From Myxococcales bacterium 68-20 (GTDB lineage: Bacteria; Myxococcota_A; Polyangia; Polyangiales; Polyangiaceae), in contig MKVQ01000009.1 in NCBI GenBank assembly GCA_001899635.1, positions 110,638-174,637 on the forward strand: a stretch of 64,000 nucleotides of DNA, read 5' to 3'. Made by a program: the position numbers and the translations under genes. A model generated the notes under the pieces. That model was not told the DNA's origin. It was given only the letters and a program-made list of their open reading frames with translations, and ran no database searches. The stretch's first letter is position 1. Each line of letters starts with the position of its first letter. This document shows, piece by piece, positions 44,187 to 53,470 of this stretch.

Positions 44187-45326
44187 CTACTTCGGGCCGG
44201 CGCCCTTGCAGCCGACGAGCGCCTCGATCTTCGAGCCCGGCGTCGTGTTCGCCGTATCGCAGATCGACTTGCAGAGGATGATCTTCGTCGGCTTGTTCAT
44301 GTCGTCGTAGTACCAGCCGTCCGGGTTCGCGGCGCACTTCGACACGTCGGTCACCTGCACGAGCTTCTGCGATGCCTTACCCGTCGGCGTGAACTGCACC
44401 TCCACGGTCGTCGGGTCGGCCGCCTGCGCCGTCGGGTAGCCGAGCTCGCACGCGAGACGATCGACGATCCCCTTGCCGATGTTGTCGAGCACACCCGAGT
44501 AGTCGGTCTTGCACACCGAGTCGATCAGGCCGCCAGTGAGGAGCGCGAGGTTTTGGTACTTGATGCCGTTGCCATCGGCGGAACTGCACTTTTGGGTCGA
44601 AGGCGGGGTCGTCCCCTCCGTCCACCCGCAGATCGCGTGATAGGCGTACTTCCGATTCTCGGCGGTGCCGAACTGGCCGGCCCCCTTCGCGATGAGGTCC
44701 TGGTCGAACTTCGCAGCTTCCAGGTCCGAACGACCGTCGTCGGAGACGCCGATGAACACTTTGAACGCGTCCGCGCGGAGGTGCTGGCCCCAGGCGAGGT
44801 TCGCGTTGGAGTTGTCGTACGTGCTGAGAATGAGCTGGAAGGAGTTGCTGCTCCCGACGCTCTGATCGATGTGGCGGAAGAGCGGCGGGTTGTCTGCGCA
44901 GCCCGGCTTCGCGAGCGGCTCGGGCACGCAGATCTTCAAGTCGCCCCCCGTCTTCCTGACGATGAAGATGACCTGGTAGTCGAGGCCGCTGCTCCCGATC
45001 TTCTTGGCGAAGTTGTTGATGTTCGCCTGAACCTGCGCCATCTCCTCGCCCATGCTGCCGGAGTTGTCGATGACGAAGATGATATCGACCTTCGCCTTCG
45101 TCGTCTGAGCGACCGTGGCCGCGCACGTCTTACCGTCCCCATTGCCGTCGCCGTCGCCCTTGTCGGTGCCGTCACCGCCGAAGCCGCTCGACGAGCCCTT
45201 GCCGTCGCCGCCTTTGTCGCCGCCGTTTGCGCCGTCGTTGAAGTTGGACGAGTCGCTCCCGCAAGCGGCGAGCGCGAGGCAAGCAGCGAGGGAGAGCGAG
45301 GCCAGGGCGCGTACGGCGATCATCAT
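44187..45326 (-). CDS. vWA-domain lipoprotein
   Basis: A 379-aa lipoprotein: signal MIAVRALASLSLAACLALAAC, a Gly/Asp-rich low-complexity linker, then a von Willebrand factor A domain with MIDAS motif DNSGSMG and strands VDIIFVID, YQVIFIV and FKVFIGVSDDG. The C-terminal third has several Cys pairs and CKSICDTAN. Such surface vWA proteins bind ligands through a divalent metal. Start at the first of two adjacent ATGs (45326, 45323). Confidence 0.85.
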   Translation of the reverse strand: MMIAVRALASLSLAACLALAACGSDSSNFNDGANGGDKGGDGKGSSSGFGGDGTDKGDGDGNGDGKTCAATVAQTTKAKVDIIFVIDNSGSMGEEMAQVQANINNFAKKIGSSGLDYQVIFIVRKTGGDLKICVPEPLAKPGCADNPPLFRHIDQSVGSSNSFQLILSTYDNSNANLAWGQHLRADAFKVFIGVSDDGRSDLEAAKFDQDLIAKGAGQFGTAENRKYAYHAICGWTEGTTPPSTQKCSSADGNGIKYQNLALLTGGLIDSVCKTDYSGVLDNIGKGIVDRLACELGYPTAQAADPTTVEVQFTPTGKASQKLVQVTDVSKCAANPDGWYYDDMNKPTKIILCKSICDTANTTPGSKIEALVGCKGAGPK

Positions 45327-45491
45327 TCCATGATGACCAAAGCTCGACCGCCGAGACGAAAGAAAGTGCGTCTCACCAGAAACAACTGGGCGGGTGCAGG
45401 CAAAGGCCCGACACCGGTACTGGGCTGCAGCTGATCCAGTCGGCTCGGCGCGCCATGAGCAGCGACCTTCGGCGTCGCCGCTCACGACGGC

Positions 45492-47045
45492 TCACACGTC
45501 CATGTCCTTCCAGCGCTTGCTCACCTGGGAGAAGACGATGATGCCGACGAGCGAGCAGAGACCGATGATCGCGAACGGGTACCAGACCTGGTACGGCCGG
45601 TAGGTCGTCCAGAGAAGCTCGTTCACGGCGCTCGGATCCTGACCGAGCTCCTTCACCAGCGTGGCAAAGGCAGCCTTCCGCTCCACGCCGGTCACAGCCT
45701 CGAGCGTGCTCACGTCACCGTCCCACGCGCGGCCCGCTGCGAAGCCCGTCTTCTCGACGAGGTAGCGGAGCGAGAGCGTCGCCTTCTCACCGTAGGTGCC
45801 GTACTGCCAGGCGGCGATCTTGGCGCCGACGCTCTGACCGACCGCAACCGGGATGTTCACGTAGCCGAGATAGAGGGCCTTCTTCCCGGCCGGCGCGATG
45901 AGGGCGAAGTACTCCGTCTTCTTCGGGCCCGTGAGCATCTCGCCGACGGAGAAGAAGACGATGCCGAGCGCGCAGATGTAGAGGCTCGGGGATGTGCCGT
46001 AGATGACCGTGCCGATCGTCGCGATGAGCACGCCGATCGTGATCGACGTCATGACGCGGATCCGCGCCACGAGGAACGACATCGGGATGACGAACGCGAC
46101 GATGAGGAACGAGTTGAGGTTGAGCGCGATCTCCTGCTTGAGCGATGGCCCGCGGATGTCGGTCGCGTTGACCCAGTTGCTCGGGATCCAGCTGTTGTTC
46201 TTCACGAAGGCGAGCGAGTCGACCCAGTCCGTGTAGAAGTTCGGCATCAGATCCCAGAGCTGGTAGAGCATCATCCAGAAGCCGCTGAAGAGCACGACCA
46301 CCAGCATCAGCTTCGGGCTTCCGAAGAAGTTCCTCACCGTGTCGATGACGACGCGCCCGATCGGCTTGCCCTTGTCCGCCCCCGAGTCCACCTCCTTGTA
46401 GGTGAGGAGCATCGGGAGGTTGAACGAGATGACGAGCGCCGAGCCGAAGAACACGAACGGCCAGCCCTTGCCGCGCATGAACGCCGCGTAGAACGGACCG
46501 ATCATCGCTCCGACGTTGACGAGCCAATAGAAGAAGCCCCAGCCGACGCTGGAGTTCTTCTTCGACATCGACTGCGCGAGGGTGCCTTGGATACCCGGCT
46601 TGAAGATCGCCGTGCCGAACGCGAGGACGAGGCAGCCGGCCATGAAGCCGCCGAAGCTGTGCTGCGTCCCCATCAGCGAATAGCCGGTCATCGTGAAGAG
46701 GACCGACGCGATGATCGTCTTCTTGTAGCCGTAGCGGTCCGTGATCCCGCCGCTCACCATCGGGACGAGCGACTGCACGAGCGCCCACCAGAAGAAGATG
46801 GTCCCCTTCTGCGCCTGGGTGAAATGAAGCCCGTTCGGATCGTCCGCCTGCGCGATGTAAAGGCCGACGACCTGACGGACGCCGTAATACGCGAGGCGCT
46901 CCCACATCTCGATCCCGCATCCCATCCAGAAGGAGCGCGGGAACGTCCTCAACGTCTCGAAGAAGCCGAGCTTGGGCTCCGAGTCGTTGGGAGGAGGCGC
47001 AGCGGGGGTGCTCTTCGACTCGGAGTCCGAGGTAGCGGCGGCCAT
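45492..47045 (-). CDS. POT/PTR2-family peptide transporter
   Basis: A 517-aa major-facilitator protein with ~14 hydrophobic helices. The E-x-x-E-R signature of proton-coupled oligopeptide transporters appears as EMWERLAYYGVR in helix 1, and FKPGIQGTLAQ plus GWGFFYWLVNVGAMIGP match conserved helix 4-5 regions. It imports di/tripeptides or related compounds with protons. The N-terminal ~25 residues are a Ser/Pro-rich cytoplasmic leader. Start at 47045 chosen over a longer open frame without coding bias. Confidence 0.9.
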   Translation of the reverse strand: MAAATSDSESKSTPAAPPPNDSEPKLGFFETLRTFPRSFWMGCGIEMWERLAYYGVRQVVGLYIAQADDPNGLHFTQAQKGTIFFWWALVQSLVPMVSGGITDRYGYKKTIIASVLFTMTGYSLMGTQHSFGGFMAGCLVLAFGTAIFKPGIQGTLAQSMSKKNSSVGWGFFYWLVNVGAMIGPFYAAFMRGKGWPFVFFGSALVISFNLPMLLTYKEVDSGADKGKPIGRVVIDTVRNFFGSPKLMLVVVLFSGFWMMLYQLWDLMPNFYTDWVDSLAFVKNNSWIPSNWVNATDIRGPSLKQEIALNLNSFLIVAFVIPMSFLVARIRVMTSITIGVLIATIGTVIYGTSPSLYICALGIVFFSVGEMLTGPKKTEYFALIAPAGKKALYLGYVNIPVAVGQSVGAKIAAWQYGTYGEKATLSLRYLVEKTGFAAGRAWDGDVSTLEAVTGVERKAAFATLVKELGQDPSAVNELLWTTYRPYQVWYPFAIIGLCSLVGIIVFSQVSKRWKDMDV

Positions 47046-47105
47046 GAGGGCCCGCGGTTTAGCATCGCCCCCGGCGGGTGACGAGCGCTCGTCACCCCCG
47101 AATAC

Positions 47106-47391
47106 ATGCGCCGCGGTGCAGAAATGCTCGGGCTCCCGAGGTTCTGCCCACGAAATGGGGAGCACGACTCGTCGTTCGAGCTCCGTGACGTGCCCTACGT
47201 GCAGTACTTCCACGAGGGCCACGCCGCCTACTGGCACGCGCTTCGGGATCCCGCGTAGTCACGGCTGCATCAACCTCGCCCCCATCGACGCGATGCGCGT
47301 GTTCCGCTTCACCGCCCCGCCCGTCCTCGAGGGATGGCACGGGATCCAGATCGAGCCCAATAAGGGCACCGTCGTCATCGTGCATCCGTAG
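47106..47391 (+). pseudogene. L,D-transpeptidase (YkuD) remnant
   Basis: Two frames together encode the last part of a YkuD catalytic domain. The first reads FELRDVPYVQYFHEGHAAYWH and then runs off into a stop; the second, one base out of phase, reads RFGIPRSHGCINLAPIDAM, containing the catalytic SHGC motif, and ends KGTVVIVHP. The usual HG-containing stretch between these two segments is shortened, and the N-terminal half of the enzyme is missing. A frameshift plus truncation makes this a pseudogene, sited between the transporter gene and a palindrome tract. Confidence 0.75.
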
Positions 47392-48080
47392 CCAGCGCTC
47401 ACGCGCACGACGCGCGGCTCGATCGCGCGTGCGGAGGTCTTCACTTCGACGCGCTCGAAGTGCATCGGCGGGGTGCACTCGAAGTGCAAGCTCCTGCACT
47501 CGCCGGACGTACGCAGCCCGAAAGTGCCGCGATTTTCGCACGGGCGTTGGTTGGCCCGCGCGCTGCAATACCGGCTGTCCACGAAGCCAATTCGGCTTCG
47601 TGAGCTTGGTGCGATCGGTCTCTTGCAGGCGCCCGATCGCGTCGAGAGACCGCGACGAATGGTTCGTCGCGGTCACGGTCTTCCGAGCGCCCGGTCGCGT
47701 TGCGCCGGCGCTCTTCGTCTTGGACGTGATCGGATTCTTGCAGGCGCCCGATCGCGCTCGAGGGACCGCGACGAATGGTTCGTCGCGGTCATGGTCTTTC
47801 GAGGGCTCGTGCGCATCGCGCCGGCCACTCCGCTCCGAGCTCGGGGCCGCGACGAAGATTCGTCGCGGCCCTTCGACCGTTTGTCTCCGGCCCTCGCGCT
47901 CCCCGGGGTTGTCTTGCGAGCAACCGGATCGCTCGAAGCCCAACCGGCGACTCGCGATCATGGTCGGCGGGTTCGGCGAGCGCCAATTTCGCTGAAAATT
48001 CAGGATGTACGGACAAGGAGCGGGATCGGTCACGATCCAGTCGCGCGCGGGCGCGTGCTTTGCACTGACGTCCAACCGCA
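47392..48080. other. Non-coding tract rich in palindromes
   Basis: No gene is supported across 689 bases. It contains a partly duplicated ~116-bp unit with three strong hairpins (47648-47871). Open frames here only reflect the repeat. Confidence 0.6.
47648..47871. repeat. Three related palindromes in tandem units
   Basis: Hairpins at 47648-47674 and 47764-47790 have identical 12-bp arms starting GACCGCGACGAA and a TGG loop; a third at 47844-47871 has 13-bp arms starting GGGCCGCGACGAA and a GA loop. All share the core CCGCGACGAA. The first two lie in a duplicated unit (116-base spacing) that also repeats TGCAGGCGCCCGATCGCG. Perfect stems with differing loops and flanks suggest selection for structure, such as a REP-like element or protein-binding sites. 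Confidence 0.75.
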
Positions 48081-48581
48081 ATGAGTTTCATGGGCGAGCC
48101 CAGACGCGACCGCGTGACGGACGCGCCGATCTCGATGGACCTGTCCGGCAGCGTCAGCGTGCCTCTCGCGACGGGCGTTGCGCGGCTCGCGGCGAAGCTC
48201 GGGATCCCGCAGTCGTGGGTCGGGATGAGCGGCTACCTCGTCGCCGGGATCTTCCTCGGGCTCCTGCTCATCCTCGCGCTCGGCATCGGACGCGATGGTG
48301 ACGCCGTAGCTGCCGCGTCGCCGAACGCGGTACGGGACAACGTGGTGCGCCTGGGCTCGCGTGAGGTCGGCTCGTCGTGCTGGCAAGGCTACGAGAGGAC
48401 CGGCCCCGCACGCCTGACCGTCGCCCTCGAGGTCGGGATCGACGGCAAGATCCGCTACGCGGCAGCATCGGGCGAGACACCTGCGATGCGCAGCTGCCTC
48501 GAGACCCACGTCAAGGCGTGGCAGTTCCTCCCGCAGCAGCAGGCGCAGGCGATGGCGCTCCCGTTCGAAGTCCGGCGCTGA
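48081..48581 (+). CDS. Membrane-anchored protein with TonB/AgmX-like C-terminal domain
   Basis: A 166-aa protein. One hydrophobic segment at ~50-72 (GYLVAGIFLGLLLILALGIG) follows a short cytoplasmic part. The C-terminal ~75 residues, CWQGYERTGPARLTVALEV ... DGKIRYAA ... CLETHVKAWQFLP, have the C-x(n)-R and F-P pattern of the small AgmX/TonB-C-like domain common in myxobacteria. A role in envelope spanning or gliding-type complexes is possible but unproven. Start may be 48081 or the ATG at 48090. Confidence 0.7.
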   Translation: MSFMGEPRRDRVTDAPISMDLSGSVSVPLATGVARLAAKLGIPQSWVGMSGYLVAGIFLGLLLILALGIGRDGDAVAAASPNAVRDNVVRLGSREVGSSCWQGYERTGPARLTVALEVGIDGKIRYAAASGETPAMRSCLETHVKAWQFLPQQQAQAMALPFEVRR

Positions 48582-48780
48582 CGCCCCGCACCTCCCGACT
48601 TCGCCACGCAGGCCGCCGCCGACGCGCTGTTCGCCGAGTACGAGCGCGAGTGTCAGCTCGTGAGTGGAAGCTAGGCCCCGGCCACGTATCGAACCAGTGA
48701 GATAGGATGTGCCGGTGCCGGTGCTCCGCTGCGAGTACGTCTTTCGCTGCCGTACGAGCGACCTCCGCTATGGTGCCCGC

Positions 48781-49305
48781 GTGCGCCTCCTCGTCTCCGC
48801 GTCCCTCGTGTCCTCGCTCATCGCCGCCTGCTGCATCATCGCTTGCGGTTCCGACGACCCGGCCTCATCGAGCTCTCCCGACGGCGGGGCGCCGACCACG
48901 GATGCGGCGTTCGCGCCAACCGACGCTCCGGATCGCGACGCAGGCACGAGGGAGACGCGGGCTTGCAAGGCCGCCGAGCCCGGTACCGGCGACGTCGACA
49001 GGAACGAATCCTACTGGAACTTCTGCAGCCCGACGTGCGGCGACGGGCAGTTTTGCTTCAAGACCTCGGACGTCCCGATGAGTCCGATGGACTTCGATGC
49101 GGGCGACGTGAGCGCGCAGACGTTCGAGCTCGATCCGCAGCTCTGCAATGGATGTCATCCGCTCGAGCCCTGCGACGGTGGCGATCCCTGCGCCTGCCTC
49201 CGCGCGCAGCTGCCGTCCGACGTTTGCGGACCGGAAGCAGGCTCCCAGTGCCGCGTGAGAGACGGACGGCTGCAGTTTCGCTGCCTCGCCATCACGGCGC
49301 TCTGA
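48781..49305 (+). CDS. Lipoprotein with Cys-rich C-terminus
   Basis: A 174-aa protein starting at a GTG (RLLVSASLVSSLIAACCIIAC signal; lipobox cysteine most likely the last of these) with a Ser/Asp/Thr linker. The mature domain contains CSPTCGDGQFC, CNGCHPLEPCDGGDPCAC and ends with CRVRDGRLQFRC. No family recognised. The frame is open 24 codons further upstream, but that segment is not signal-like. Confidence 0.7.
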   Translation: MRLLVSASLVSSLIAACCIIACGSDDPASSSSPDGGAPTTDAAFAPTDAPDRDAGTRETRACKAAEPGTGDVDRNESYWNFCSPTCGDGQFCFKTSDVPMSPMDFDAGDVSAQTFELDPQLCNGCHPLEPCDGGDPCACLRAQLPSDVCGPEAGSQCRVRDGRLQFRCLAITAL

Positions 49306-49719
49306 CCTCGGCGCAGGGTCGACGGCAGACGTCCGGTCACACGAGCAGGGGCCCGGCGCCATGATGCGTCCCGGCTCCGTTCGATCTTGGCACACTGTGA
49401 GAGCGTGCGCATCGTCCTCGCTGCGTCGCGATCGCCGCGCAAGCTTCGATCGGGGGTGGAAGGGCGGTCTCATTCGAACGCGCTTCGAGCGGGGGCGCTC
49501 GAGATGACCACGACGCTCGAGCCACCGGAGGGCACGCCGATGCACGGTCCGCACATGAAGGGGGAGGGCGAGCCTCACGATGGAGCCCAACGACGCCCGT
49601 TCTATCGGCCACGTTCGGAGCGGGCCGCGAAGCGCCGTCGCCGCAGCTCCGCTTCGGGAGTGGAGCGCGGCGGCCGTGGGCCTTCCCATCGTCCGTGCCG
49701 TTGGGTAGCTTCCCCGCCC
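49306..49719. other. Intergenic region before cyclophilin gene
   Basis: 414 bases with no supported gene. A frame continuous with the cyclophilin gene is open here but lacks family similarity and has uneven codon bias. No repeat or clear hairpin recognised. Confidence 0.45.
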
Positions 49720-50238
49720 ATGCCGAACCCCACTGCGCTCCTCGAGACGTCGCTTGGCAACATCAAGGTCGAGCTGTTCGCCGACAAGATGCCCATCACC
49801 GCGGGCAACTTCGTGAAGCTCGCGAAGAGCGGCTTCTACGACGGCCTCCACTTCCACCGCGTCATCAACAACTTCATGCTCCAGTTCGGCTGCCCTCACA
49901 GCAAGGACCCGAGCAGCCGTCGCGCCGGCACCGGCGACAGCCCCGATGGCCCGCTCAAGGATGAGCACCCGGCGGACGCGAAGTTCTCGAACGAGCCCGG
50001 CACGCTGTCGATGGCGAACACCGGCCAGCCGAACAGCGGCTCGTGCCAGTTCTTCATCAACACCGTTCACAACGCCTACCTCGACTGGTTCTCGCCCGGC
50101 CCCTCGAAGCACCCCGTCTTCGGAAAGGTGATCGAGGGCATGGACGTCGTGCACAAGATCGAGAAGACGCGGACCGACCCGAACGATCGCCCGGTCACGC
50201 CGGTGCGGATGAACAAGGTCACCATCTCCGAGTCCTGA
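49720..50238 (+). CDS. ppiB: Peptidyl-prolyl cis-trans isomerase, cyclophilin type
   Basis: A 172-aa cyclophilin that catalyses proline isomerisation. Conserved active-site blocks: [36 protein letters not shown] (in two parts), YLDW and [14 protein letters not shown]. No signal peptide, so cytoplasmic. It has an insert ([12 protein letters not shown]...) after the first block, as in some bacterial PpiB. Start ATG 49720 gives the expected N-terminus [17 protein letters not shown]. Confidence 0.95.
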   Translation: MPNPTALLETSLGNIKVELFADKMPITAGNFVKLAKSGFYDGLHFHRVINNFMLQFGCPHSKDPSSRRAGTGDSPDGPLKDEHPADAKFSNEPGTLSMANTGQPNSGSCQFFINTVHNAYLDWFSPGPSKHPVFGKVIEGMDVVHKIEKTRTDPNDRPVTPVRMNKVTISES

Positions 50239-50510
50239 TTCATCTAGGAGCTCTCGCCGGCGGCGCGACGTCGCCGGCGAAGCTCGATCAGCCGTCACGA
50301 GGAGACGCGCCGGCTCGTCTGCGGTGGGCTCACCGCTGCGCCGCGTCCCGTGGCAACGGTCGCCGCGCAAAAGCTGCACCGAGCGCGCCGGTTGCGCGCA
50401 TCTGGTAGCCCTTTGCGCGGAAAATCCCGTGTCGCACGCGACGAGCGCGAATGGCGCGAGCCGTGCAGTCGTGCGCGGGAGCGATGGCCACGAACGAAGG
50501 CACCTCCACC

Positions 50511-50717
50511 ATGCAGACCGCCAACCGTCCGACGCGCGCCGCCGTCGTGCTCACGCTTGCGATGACGGCCTTCCCCCTCCTTCCGCTGCTCGTGTCCGCG
50601 GCGGGATGCAGCCGCTCGACGGCGCACGCAGCCGTCGAGGTCCGCGCGAACGAGAGCGCCGCCGCGCCGAGCGACGCGTCGTCCGTGAAGACGAACGCAG
50701 ACCGATCGTCGCAGTGA
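50511..50717 (+). CDS. Small lipoprotein
   Basis: A 68-aa protein consisting mostly of a lipoprotein signal (RAAVVLTLAMTAFPLLPLL then VSAAGC) and a ~35-residue Ala/Ser/Asp-rich tail. Start at 50511 places the basic residues just before the hydrophobic core; an ATG at 50484 adds nine residues. Small anchored peptides like this may be surface spacers; function unknown. Confidence 0.5.
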   Translation: MQTANRPTRAAVVLTLAMTAFPLLPLLVSAAGCSRSTAHAAVEVRANESAAAPSDASSVKTNADRSSQ

Positions 50718-50760
50718 CATCGCCCGCATAGCGTCGGAGCTCCGAGCTGGGGAAGCGAGC

Positions 50761-51042
50761 TCACGCATGCCTTCTGCGCGTGGACTCGACGGCGAGCTCG
50801 TGCCGGCGATAACACTCGTCCGAGAGACGACCGAACCGCTCGCGTCTCTCGTGCGGGAGCTCGCCGGGTCGCTCCGTGAGATCGACCCCCGCCGCTCGCA
50901 AACGATCGAGCAGCCCGGGATCGATCTCCTCGAGATCGGAGGCGAGCGCGATGTCGTCCTTCTCCCGCGCACGCAGCCAGAGCAGCTCCCTCCGCGCGTG
51001 CGGGTCGGCGGCGATCTTCCTCACGATCCAGGGCTTCGTCAT
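50761..51042 (-). CDS. Small charged hypothetical protein
   Basis: A 93-aa helical protein starting MTKPWIVRKIAADPHARREL with a very good ribosome site (GAGGAGGT, 51048-51055). Charged residues dominate, with LEEIDPGLLDRLRAAGVDLTE in the middle. No family recognised. It lies upstream of, and divergent from, the vWA/JAB/E1 gene group, separated by ~500 bases, and could be unrelated. Confidence 0.65.
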   Translation of the reverse strand: MTKPWIVRKIAADPHARRELLWLRAREKDDIALASDLEEIDPGLLDRLRAAGVDLTERPGELPHERRERFGRLSDECYRRHELAVESTRRRHA

Positions 51043-51539
51043 CGGTCACCTCCTCGAGGTCCCCGAGCGAGATGCATGCCCATGCCACGCGCAAGAGATC
51101 TCGCGTGGGTCGCCGAGCACCCTCCTGGCCCAGGCCAATCGAGGCCGGCCCCGATGCGATGCTGGATGGGGAGAGCGACGAAGATGGAGCTTCCCGGCGA
51201 ATGATCGCGGAGCCCCCTGGACAACATGAAGGTCCGGGCCAACGCTGTCGTCCATCTCGCGTCCGTGAGCCGAGTCGGGAGCCTCGGTGGCGGACGCGCT
51301 CAAGCAACCCACCCGCACAAGCCCCACACGCTGCATCGGGTCGTGGCTCGCCACGGCTCGGTCGTCCATCGTGGCTTTCTGGCTCTGGTCGCTCGCTCGC
51401 GTCGCCCGTGGGCGAAGAAGCCGTTGCCAGGTCCTGACCCGCGCGACGGATGCTCCCTCAGGGCGTCCCTCGTCGGAGCTCACGGCAGGGCGGCCATGGT
51501 GCTCCGCGTGACGGCGCGGGAACGCAATGGGGAACTCCC
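51043..51539. other. Divergent upstream region of the vWA-Ubl-E1 gene group
   Basis: About 500 bases precede the vWA gene with no supported protein gene. This is the natural place for the operon promoter, and possibly for a non-coding RNA if the vWA protein is functionally Ro-like. I see no clear tRNA-like or Y-RNA-like fold by eye. Confidence 0.45.
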
Positions 51540-53324
51540 ATGACCAACATCACGACCCAGACCACGTCTCCGCTCCTGGCCGAGGCGCAGAAGGGCCCGG
51601 CCGAGAAGCTGCTCGACCTGGTCCTCGGCTCGTCCGCGCACCTCTGGCACAACCGTCCCGGCCTCGACGTCGGCGGAACGTGGCACGCCAAGCGAGGAGC
51701 CAAGAAGGACCTCGCGTCTCGCGCCATGCCGGTGAAGCCCGGACTCTTCGTCCCGGCTGCCGAGCGCCTCTACGCGCGGCTCCTGGACATCTACGATCTG
51801 AACGCGGAGCTCATGGCGCGCTTCGCGAGCTACGCGCTCACGCAGACCGAGTGGCGTGACCTCAAGGTCGCGTGCGCGGCGCTCATGCTCGTGCAGCCCC
51901 ACGCGGGTCAGCCGATCAAGGATGACGACGGCACCGTCGGCTTCCACGACGACGACTACCGCACGGTGGGCGAGGCGATGGCGCTCTTCTACGAGAAGAA
52001 GAGCACCAAGATGCTCACGCCCAAGGCCGTACTGCGCATCGCGGAGCTCCTCGAAGCGCCGGCGATCGCCGAGCTGAACCGCATCGCGGGCTTCTCGGCG
52101 CCCGGCTCGAAGAAGCCGCAGCTCGGACGCTGGAAGGGCGCCGCGACGCGGTGGCTCGCGCTGCGCGAGAAGAACCTGCCCATGCTCCAGGGCCTCGTGA
52201 AGGCGGGGTACAAGGAGACGATCAAGAACATCGCGCGCAAGGCCGGTTACAAGCCGGAGAGCGCAGCGTTCTTCGAGATCCTCGGCTGGAAGCAGAAGCA
52301 GGCTGCGGGAGGACACCGCGAGATCGGCCTCTCGAACCTCGTGCTCCAGAAGCGCGAGCGCTTCGACGGTTTGTCCGAAGCGGAGATCTGCGAGGCGATC
52401 GTCACGCAGAAGCTCTCGCACAAGGACGTCGTGGGTCGACTGCCCAAGGACGTGGGCCTCACGCCCGCCATCATGGTGGCGCTGCTGCCCTCGCTCTCGG
52501 ACCGTGACCTCCGCATGCTCACCCCCACGCTCGAGGAGCTGGGGCTCATGACCGAGCCCGAGATCCGCCAGCGCTGGGAGAAGGCGATCGCGGAGGCGAC
52601 CGACCAGCGCGCGCTCAACATCGCGAAGAACGTCCGCTCCAACGACCTCCGGAACAAGCTCGAAGAGGCAAGCGACAACGCTGCGAAGAAGGCGGTCGCG
52701 GAAGCGGCAGCCGAGCAGCCCGTCGACGTGATGTTCCTCATCGACAAGTCCGGCTCCATGGACGGCGCGATCGACAAGTCGAAGGAAGCGCTGTCGCGCA
52801 TCCTCGCGGGCTTCCCCGAGGAGCACGTGCACATCGCGAGCTTCGACACCACCGGAACGGTCCTCAAGCCCAAGGCCCCCACCCGCGCGGCCGTGCAGCA
52901 CATGCTCGGAAGCATCAAGGCGGGAGGAGGCACCGTGCACGCTGCGGGTGTTCGCGTCCTCCACCAGGCGGGCGTCCGCATCCCCGCGACGCACAAGCTG
53001 ATCGTCATCATCGTCGGCGACGAAGCCGGCGAGGACGGCGCGCAGCTCGCGCGGGCGTTCAAGGACTACGGCTACGACGTCGCGGCGATCGCGATGATCG
53101 TGAACGTCTCGACCACGCGCGGAACGACCGTACAGTCGTGCGCGCGCGTGATGGGCGTGCCGTACAGCGAGGTGAAGATCGATCAGTTCGAGGACCCGTA
53201 CCAGGTCCCGCGCGTGCTCCGCGCGCTGCTCGAAGCTCCCACGCTCGGACCGGGCGTCGGAGCGCAGGTCGGCTGGCTCGAGCGCGTCCTCGCGACGCCG
53301 ATCCTGACGCTGACGACTGCATGA
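51540..53324 (+). CDS. Helical-repeat plus vWA protein (Ro60-like layout)
   Basis: A 594-aa cytoplasmic protein. Residues ~1-390 are predicted all-helical and contain IARKAGYKPESAAFFEILGWK, VVGRLPKDVGLTPAIMVALLP and LTPTLEELGLM. Residues ~395-590 are a vWA domain with MIDAS DKSGSM (D402, S404, S406), the Thr in GGGTVHA and Asp in IIVGDEAGED. Helical toroid followed by vWA is the layout of Ro60/TROVE RNA-binding proteins, but I cannot see the TROVE sequence signature, so the similarity is architectural. First gene of a five-gene co-directional group with JAB, ubiquitin-like and E1-like genes. Confidence 0.85.
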   Translation: MTNITTQTTSPLLAEAQKGPAEKLLDLVLGSSAHLWHNRPGLDVGGTWHAKRGAKKDLASRAMPVKPGLFVPAAERLYARLLDIYDLNAELMARFASYALTQTEWRDLKVACAALMLVQPHAGQPIKDDDGTVGFHDDDYRTVGEAMALFYEKKSTKMLTPKAVLRIAELLEAPAIAELNRIAGFSAPGSKKPQLGRWKGAATRWLALREKNLPMLQGLVKAGYKETIKNIARKAGYKPESAAFFEILGWKQKQAAGGHREIGLSNLVLQKRERFDGLSEAEICEAIVTQKLSHKDVVGRLPKDVGLTPAIMVALLPSLSDRDLRMLTPTLEELGLMTEPEIRQRWEKAIAEATDQRALNIAKNVRSNDLRNKLEEASDNAAKKAVAEAAAEQPVDVMFLIDKSGSMDGAIDKSKEALSRILAGFPEEHVHIASFDTTGTVLKPKAPTRAAVQHMLGSIKAGGGTVHAAGVRVLHQAGVRIPATHKLIVIIVGDEAGEDGAQLARAFKDYGYDVAAIAMIVNVSTTRGTTVQSCARVMGVPYSEVKIDQFEDPYQVPRVLRALLEAPTLGPGVGAQVGWLERVLATPILTLTTA

Positions 53325-53470
53325 TCCCTCGAAGCTCTGCTCCTCGAGCCTCGGCATAGCGCCGACCTCGAGGAGCAGAGCCTTCGACGTTTGCGACGCG
53401 GCCCGAATCGCCGTGCGGTCGGCGCGCGCGCGTCAACGGTCACCCCTCGCCAATCACACGGCGGCATGCC

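Noticed and set aside
47648..47871. Possible CRISPR array
   Set aside because: Only three units with unequal spacing, and the repeats are long palindromes with duplicated flanks; no spacers of constant length and no cas genes.
51480..53357. A 625-codon minus-strand open frame opposite the vWA gene
   Set aside because: It is the antisense shadow of a gene with clear vWA motifs; the translation is Arg/Leu/Glu-rich with no domain, a usual artefact of high-GC coding DNA.
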